From: Macrobrachium rosenbergii
Taxonomy: Eukaryota > Arthropoda > Malacostraca > Decapoda > Palaemonidae
Assembly (NCBI RefSeq): GCF_040412425.1
Contig: NC_089777.1
Coordinates: 29,729,037-29,793,036 of the forward strand
DNA length: 64,000 nucleotides
Direction of reading: 5' to 3'
Shown: positions 55,981 through 64,000 of the stretch, in pieces
Layout of the letters: each line of letters starts with the position of its first letter
Numbering within the stretch: the first letter of the stretch is position 1
Position numbers and translations under genes: made by a program
The notes under the pieces: generated by a model
What the model saw: only the letters and a program-made list of their open reading frames with translations
Told to the model about the DNA's origin: nothing
Databases searched by the model: none

Positions 55981-57390
55981 TTTGTGTAACTAGTGTTTTT
56001 GTTTGGCAATGATAGTTCCAGCAGGGAACTGTAAGTTCTTGATCTAAGTACGAGGGGGAGAAACATCATTGAAGGAGACTACAGAGGTATTAAAGATCGG
56101 GCAGTGGCAAAACTCTTGGTCATGAATTGTCTACAGAGCTAACAGCAGGACAAGATGGTCCTGATGAATGATGTGCAGTAAAGTCCGGTTTAGAACCATG
56201 GAAATACGGTAGAGGACTCTGAAGAGCTGCTTCTATTGCATGGTTTAGGAGACAGATGACTCAATTTGTGACTTCATCACGAAGAGTAAGAGCAGTAATG
56301 TATATGAGACTATTGACTGTCTGAAACAGCAGAAGGCTTGACTATACAGTGAGAAGGGTCTGCACTAGTCTCCTCATGGGTTCAAAAGAGGATGGTTCCT
56401 CAGGGCAGCACTTCATAATACTCTTGGAAAGAGAATGGATCTTAGTCACAACAAGGAAAGTCATGTCTTTCAAATGAAGCCAGTGAGCACCAGCAGAAGA
56501 CAAGGCATAAATAAAGACAATGGAACAAAACCAGAATCAGAGACTTAAAGCAATGGCTGCAATTTAAGCCATGGTCAGCAGGGATAGAGTGACCCCAGTT
56601 GATTTGGGAGGTATGGCAATTACTGTTGATGACAATGTCACTCAAGATGACATGGAGGCCAAAAGCATCTCAAGAGTTCAGAAAAGGCACTGTTGAAGGT
56701 GATTTGCCTGCAATCAGCATGGCTATAGATGAATAATGAGGGTCTTGGAATTATCATAATACACTGAAACACCTTCAAATGATCCACAAAAGCCAAATTG
56801 ACGGATCTCAGGAAATCCAGTTAGGACATAGAGATGAAGGAGGAAGGCACAGTATGGGTGAAATTGTGAAATGAACAGGTGGTTAGAAACTGAAAAATAA
56901 GGGGGAGTTAGGCAATGATGGAAAAAAATCCTCCTTGGGGTAGTAAGAGTTCTTCCCCCCCCTAGGGAAGGGGGCTTTTGAGGAAACAGCATAGTCCTCA
57001 TCATGAGAAGACAGTAGGAGTCAAGACATGAGACAAAGTCTTGTGCATCCTACCCTTAGTGCTCTTGGAATGAGGCAGTGGCACTGCAGACACACAAGAA
57101 AAAACTCAAATCCTGATTGTGTGAGTGGGAACACAGCTTAAAGAATAGCCTGAGGAGTCGTCAGCCAAGGTTTTGGGAGCTTAACATAAGTAATCCCTCC
57201 TCTAAGAATAGAAAAAACCACTGATCAACACAACAGTTTGCACACAAACACACACACTCTGTCCATGTTTGCCACAGAAAACACACGTCCTAAAATAAAG
57301 GACACTAAATGTAGATCCTTATCGAAAGAAGACGTGGAGTTGCAAGCATACCCCTTGCATAAAAATCACAAAATAAGCAGAAAGTTGTAA

Positions 57391-57643
57391 AAGTATATCT
57401 TAGTTTAACCAGACCACTGAGCTGATTAACAGCTCTCCTAGGGCTGGCCAGAAGGATTAGATTTATTTTTACGTGGCTAGGAACCAACTGGTTACCTAGC
57501 AACGAGACCTACAGCTTATTGTGGAATCCGAACCACATTACAGCGAGAAATGAATTTCTATCACCAGAAACAAATTCCTCTTGTTCTTCACTGGCCGGTA
57601 GCGGAGAACGGAACCTGCTCACCCAGCGAGGAACCGAGTAAAC
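57391..57643 (-). mobile_element. SINE (tRNA-derived type), minus strand
   Basis: On the minus strand it starts GTTTACTCGGTTCCTCGCTG with an A-box-like GGGTGAGCAGG. It continues through a conserved middle (GGTTCGGATTCCACAATAAG) and ends CAGCCCTAGGAGAGCTG..GGTCTGGTTAAAC. I recognise the wording as a widespread decapod repeat. The B-box expected between the head and GGCCAGTGAAG appears deleted, so this copy probably cannot be transcribed by pol III. Its last 46 bp resemble the tail of the LINE at 51.9 kb. Confidence 0.7.
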
Positions 57644-58850
57644 ATTGAATAACTGTATTGCTGAATGTAAAGTTTCCAAATCACAGAAGTGGGAGTTAAC
57701 ACTCTCTAAGCAATAATGAAGGGCTATTAATCTGAAACCACTGCAGTAATGAAATGTTACAAGAATACCAAGGGATTAGCCAGATGAATGCAGTTAAATT
57801 TATCAACAGACTAATTTATATTGAATAGTAAATACTGTAACATCAAAACATAATCTCAGTGGTGAACTGTCCTTCTAATGCAACTGTGCCTTAATTATAG
57901 GTATCTTAATAATAATATTTCACTTGAGTATTTTGGCTGGAGTCATTACAGATGCACCTCAACATCATGGATAAACAAAAAACAATACAGTACAAAGTTT
58001 TGATCTAAAGGTAAGAAGACTGAATTAGCACTAAGCATCACAAAATATATTAAATCCCAACCATTGGATCATGTATCATCAGTTCTGGAAAACAGAGCAA
58101 AGAGATTTTCTCTCGCAGTATAAAGACCATTGAATCACTCAACCCCCCAAGGACCAAGGAAAACAAACCAACATAAAAAAAAATATTTTAATTATTTGGG
58201 AATGATTCATGCCAAATGTAAAAGGAAGCACTAGCACTGCAGTAAATAATGTTGAGAAGAGAAATTTGACCCGGGAAGGTAACCTTTAACGGGAAATTGG
58301 CAAGAAAAACAATTGTATATCTAGAGAATACAGTTACTTTAACTTCATACTGAAAAGTATAACTAATGTAATTCCATGGCTGCTCAAACAAATACAGTAA
58401 GCCCAAAGCAAAAGGATGACCAAGCAGTTCCCAAAAGCAAAGGAAAGATTGAAGCTATTTCCTCAAACAAAGGAAAACAATACTAATAGTAACCTCTTAG
58501 CAGCTAGTGAAATAACTAATAATGCACTTAGTAATTCACAATGCACTACAAAACAATGTCAAAATGAAAAGAGGTCAATAATAAATGAATGAATGAAAAT
58601 GAATGGTACATCACACGAAATGCAGAAAGATGCTGATTTTGGAAGACATTGCACACAAAAGAATGTGACCTTGTGGAATGTTAAGAGTGTGGTCTGGGCA
58701 TGCACAGGGGGTTCTTCATCTTTCAAGAATTAGCAGACTGGTGTGGCTAAGAGACCAGCTGCATGGACTAAGTCCATTATAATTAATTGGTTTGTAATCA
58801 GCAGATGCATTCACTTACACTGGGTAGTCAACACTTGGCAGTGTGATAGC

Positions 58851-58894
58851 AGTCCTAACCATTTGTCATTTTTATGCGTAAAATACACCTATTT
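58851..58894. repeat. Direct repeat flanking the DIRS end fragment, copy 1
   Basis: AGTCCTAACCATTTGTCATT then TTTATGCGTAAAATACACCTATTT. The same words recur at 59121-59174, split by about 10 bp. Confidence 0.85.
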
Positions 58895-58920
58895 GATACA
58901 AAGACTGAATTCATGTTAAA

Positions 58921-59155
58921 AAAGATTTTGACAAAGGAAAAATCTATTTCTGGAGAGGGCCCGTGATACTGCACTTATTTCTAGTAATTCCGTTGCTAGA
59001 TACCAGAGAAAGCTAAATGATGCATTCACCCCCAGAGCGCTCCACTAGATGGAGTCGTCAAAACATGGAACCTTATCCTATAGGATTCCCAATGTCAAAG
59101 TCCCAACGAGAGAGGTGCCGAGTCCTAACCATTTGTCATTTTTATGGGTCACCGG
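58921..59155. mobile_element. DIRS family 1-related end fragment
   Basis: GATTTTGACAAAGGAAAAAT, CTATTTCTGG and GGCCCGTG match the left tip of the element at 26881, followed by CTAGATACCAGAGAAA as in its inverted repeat. The similarity then fades. Near 59146 a GGGTCACCGGGTGA string is identical to part of the family 1 internal complementary region (27267-27280). No coding part is attached. Confidence 0.65.
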
Positions 59156-59174
59156 GTGAAAATACACCTATTTT
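59121..59174. repeat. Direct repeat flanking the DIRS end fragment, copy 2
   Basis: Same words as 58851-58894, but with GGTCACCGGGTG in place of CGT in the middle. The inserted string is DIRS family 1 text. Confidence 0.85.
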
Positions 59175-59779
59175 AAACATCATTCTTAAGCTATTAAAGA
59201 CTTAAATAGAGACGTTGGTCAAGAACATGTTAAAACCTAATAGTGTGTTATTTCCTTTGATAGTGATTCTTTGGTATAAATTGACTTATACATTTACAGG
59301 GTTATGTTGCACTGTGCTCTGAATAAGATACATAATTAGTGTATATGTTAGCCTTAAAATAGCAACAGTGAAAAATTCCTTAAACTAAATTGCATGAAAT
59401 TCATAGTTAACCTCTGACATACAAGTTTTCTCTTTTACCTTTATTTTTTGTTACTATGGGTAGTGATTTTCAAGGACACTTCAGATAAAATGTAGACTTT
59501 ATAATAGCTAAATATTACTGAAAGTTACCAGAGTTTTCTTGTTATGATGAACTTTCAAGTGTTAAATTTCTATACTGAACTTGTACATTTTTAATGGTTA
59601 ATCTTTTTAATAGTGTCCATTTTCCAAAGATGAAGTGCTTAAGAATGTCACATCCACAAGAAACAACTTACTATTGATGTTAAAATTTCTGTTGACATTA
59701 TTTATTAAAAGGTTCCCCAGATCGTAACAAAATTTGAGTGTGCCTTTTGTTGGTTTTATTATTATTTTCATGTTTTCAG

Positions 59780-61885
<2,106 letters not shown>

Positions 61886-64000
61886 GTAAGATGCTTGTGA
61901 GAATGTGTTTGCATAGCAAAAAAAACTATAAAACACATTGCCCCAGTCTTATGAAACCCCTCCAAACACAGGGTCCCTTGGTGTCTAAAACATTGTCAAA
62001 ATTAATAAAACAAATGCATTCAAAAGACATACATTTAGATAAATAAAAGTACAAGAAACTGCATGATAAACAACCCTTGGCAAATACATTACATACAAAA
62101 GAGGCCAAACCAACATACAACAAGCTATCAGCAAAATCTGTAAAAGTAGTACAGTAATAAGAGGAAGAATTTATATATCTCTGGTATATCCAGCAATATT
62201 GCTCTTTGAGAAATATGGCAGCGATTTTACATGATTAAGATAAGTTTTGCTAGTTCACCAAGACACTTTTCTCATAAGTGAAATAGAATTCAGTACTGTA
62301 CTTATAACATTTAAGGAAGATATTTTTAGACAGTTAATAGTACCAAAAGCCTAGAATTTAATCACAGTAAGCTCTGAAAAAATTGAGGACATAAATTACT
62401 GTACGTATAATGTAAATTCAGCACTGTAAAAAGAGAGGTATAGAAGGCTATCTCCACTTGTACAAGCTTAGGCTTAGGATCAAATGCAAACCACTGAAAT
62501 GATAGAACACAGCACCTGTGGCAAATTATATTAATTACAGTTGTACAATCACATTTGGCTAAGAAGCTTACTTAAATGAATGGGGCAGTGCCATAATTAT
62601 ACCTGTACTGCAGTTAATCCTGGATAAGTCCCAAGCAAATTATTATTAAATAATCAAACCAGACTACTAGGTCAACATTCGTAGCTCTTGTAAGCCTGGC
62701 CTAGGTGGTTTGTTCCTATTGAATATATCAACTCATTAGACTGAATGAGTGGATAACTTTAAAATAGCAAAGGGTCTGAGAAAATTCTTTCAAGGATTTA
62801 ATTCTAATACATAGTACTTGATATCATCAAATACTCAAGGGTCAGATGAGTGTGATCAATTCAAAGACAGGATAATGTTTCTAAAGTGTGGCATTCTTTT
62901 CTGGAAAGAATGCCAAGACCCAACAGTTAGAGCTAACAAAATTTTTGAGTCAGTAAATGTAAAAGCATTTCTCCAGCACTGCGACTTTCCTCTCCATTAC
63001 TTATTTGTTTGGTATATGTTTGTGCACACTTGTGCTATCCAAAAATTAGGCTTAAACTTTGAACATCATAAGCAGCATACATTTCTACATATAAGGAGTT
63101 CAGAATATTTATTATAAAAAAGATATACACGAGTACATTAGAACTTCATACACCCAGACACCAATATAAAAATATTACACATCACATACATACACAAATA
63201 TACCCACATACATATATATACAAAAACTGTGCATACAATCCTGACCATGATAAACAACACACAGTAAAATATATAAGAATTAAAGGTTCACACTGCAATT
63301 TATACTGTTGGTTCCAAATCTCCATCAGATGTAGGATTTGTTACCTTACTGTCTAATAAAACAAATCAGTTCTGAAGTGATTGTGTGTAGTTTTCGAAAT
63401 TGGTCACAAATGTTTGATCCATGGAGATTGGTTTAAGAGCCCGACTCCCCATATGCAGAGAATGACAACAATAGCAGTTCAACATATTTTATATGAATGT
63501 GCAATAAAAAAAGTCAAATTTTGGAAACAAATTTAGAAAATTTACTTGAATATTCATCTTTGTTATGTGTTCAATTTTCAGTATTTTAAAAAACTGCAAT
63601 TAAATCAAATTTAAATTTTATTTTAGAATGAAAACCCTTCAAGGCAACACACCGTTTTTTATTCAGTTGTCCGGTTATATTAATTATATTATGTTTAATA
63701 TTTTCAAAACACTAGCAGAATCATTTTTTATACATATTCACGAGCATTCTAAATATTTACACATACGTCAGATATTATCTTGCAAATAATTCCCTTCTCC
63801 CCAATCTCAGCACCTTGCTGTTGGGTGGGGGCAGGTCTTAAGAGAGCAGCTGACTAGTACAGCCTCATAACTTTGCCCTGATTAACTGAGTTGGCTTGGT
63901 TTTCTTACCTTTTACTCGCTTTTTGTTTTCTCCTTGCACTATCACTGACCTTTGAGCGCTAAGACCCGCACAGCTTCTAATACAATTTTGAGCGTTTTTT
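61886..64000 (+). other. Start of the next gene 2 intron
   Basis: AT-rich sequence follows the GTAAGA donor. No counterpart of gene 1 exon 5 (MMVQRVMAAR) is present; in gene 1 that intron is 4.2 kb, so the next exon is expected beyond the window. I see no other feature. Confidence 0.7.

Larger units (their letters stand above)
45820..59779. other. Gene 1 3' region and interval to gene 2
   Basis: About 14 kb without recognised host coding exons. Candidate poly(A) signals follow the stop (47117 is listed separately). The exon 1 counterpart of gene 2 was searched for by its GW-F-P text and not found. Mobile-element pieces lie at 49.2-50.7, 51.29-51.99, 55.66-55.98, 57.39-57.64 and 58.92-59.15 kb. 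The remaining stretches (45.8-49.2, 52.0-55.6, 56.0-57.3, 57.7-58.8, 59.2-59.7 kb) are AT-rich with nothing assignable. Confidence 0.6.

Noticed and set aside
56723..57004. 93-codon minus-strand frame in the intergenic region
   Set aside because: No motif, low-complexity hydrophobic content and no splice context; not distinguishable from chance.

Overview
This is a nuclear window from an arthropod, most likely a decapod crustacean. The evidence is short coding exons spread over long AT-rich introns, very long (TA)n tracts, DIRS-type tyrosine-recombinase retrotransposons, and interspersed repeats that I recognise from memory as decapod families. It looks shrimp-like, but the order is all I would defend. 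Nothing suggests bacterial, viral or organellar DNA. Most of the short open reading frames are chance or low-complexity frames. LAYOUT: All confident host coding sequence is on the + strand and belongs to two tandem SLC5-family sodium/solute symporters. Both resemble the myo-inositol (SMIT, SLC5A3/SLC5A11) and glucose (SGLT) branches. Gene 1 has twelve recognisable exons from 2839 to the stop codon at 45819. Joined, they encode 587 residues, and all intron phases agree. Roughly the first 100 residues (first membrane segments) lie upstream of the window or were not found. Gene 2 shows three exons (59780-61885) that match gene 1 exons 2-4 base for base in length and phase and are about 81% identical in protein. 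Its 3' part runs off the window, and its 5' exons were not found in the roughly 14 kb between the genes. INTRONS AND INTERGENIC DNA: Intron 6 (15.1-21.5 kb) holds a decayed DIRS-like element with inverted terminal repeats (15.79-20.74 kb), with a TIR element nested in it. Intron 7 holds a foldback element, a polypurine block and about 690 bp of (TA)n. Intron 8 holds a tRNA-derived SINE head. Intron 10 (15 kb) holds an 8.2 kb DIRS-type element in antisense (26.88-35.06 kb). That element has about 309 bp inverted terminal repeats, an internal complementary region, an intact 291-aa tyrosine recombinase frame, and gag and RT/RNase H regions broken by frameshifts. Downstream in the same intron are TIR elements and (TA)n tracts. 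Intron 4 and intron 11 carry decayed LINE reverse transcriptase relics. The intergenic region has a second DIRS relic (49.2-50.7 kb), a 5'-truncated LINE with a perfect 13-bp target-site duplication (51.3-52.0 kb), a SINE on the minus strand (57.4-57.6 kb), and DIRS end fragments at 55.7 and 58.9 kb. MOST INTERESTING: (1) the complete DIRS architecture, including the circle-junction region; (2) a shared 3' tail between the LINE at 51.9 kb and the SINE at 57.4 kb, suggesting the LINE machinery mobilises the SINE; (3) a GC-AG intron in gene 1 that is GT-AG at the same position in gene 2; (4) repeated association of (TA)n tracts with TIR-element ends and interiors.
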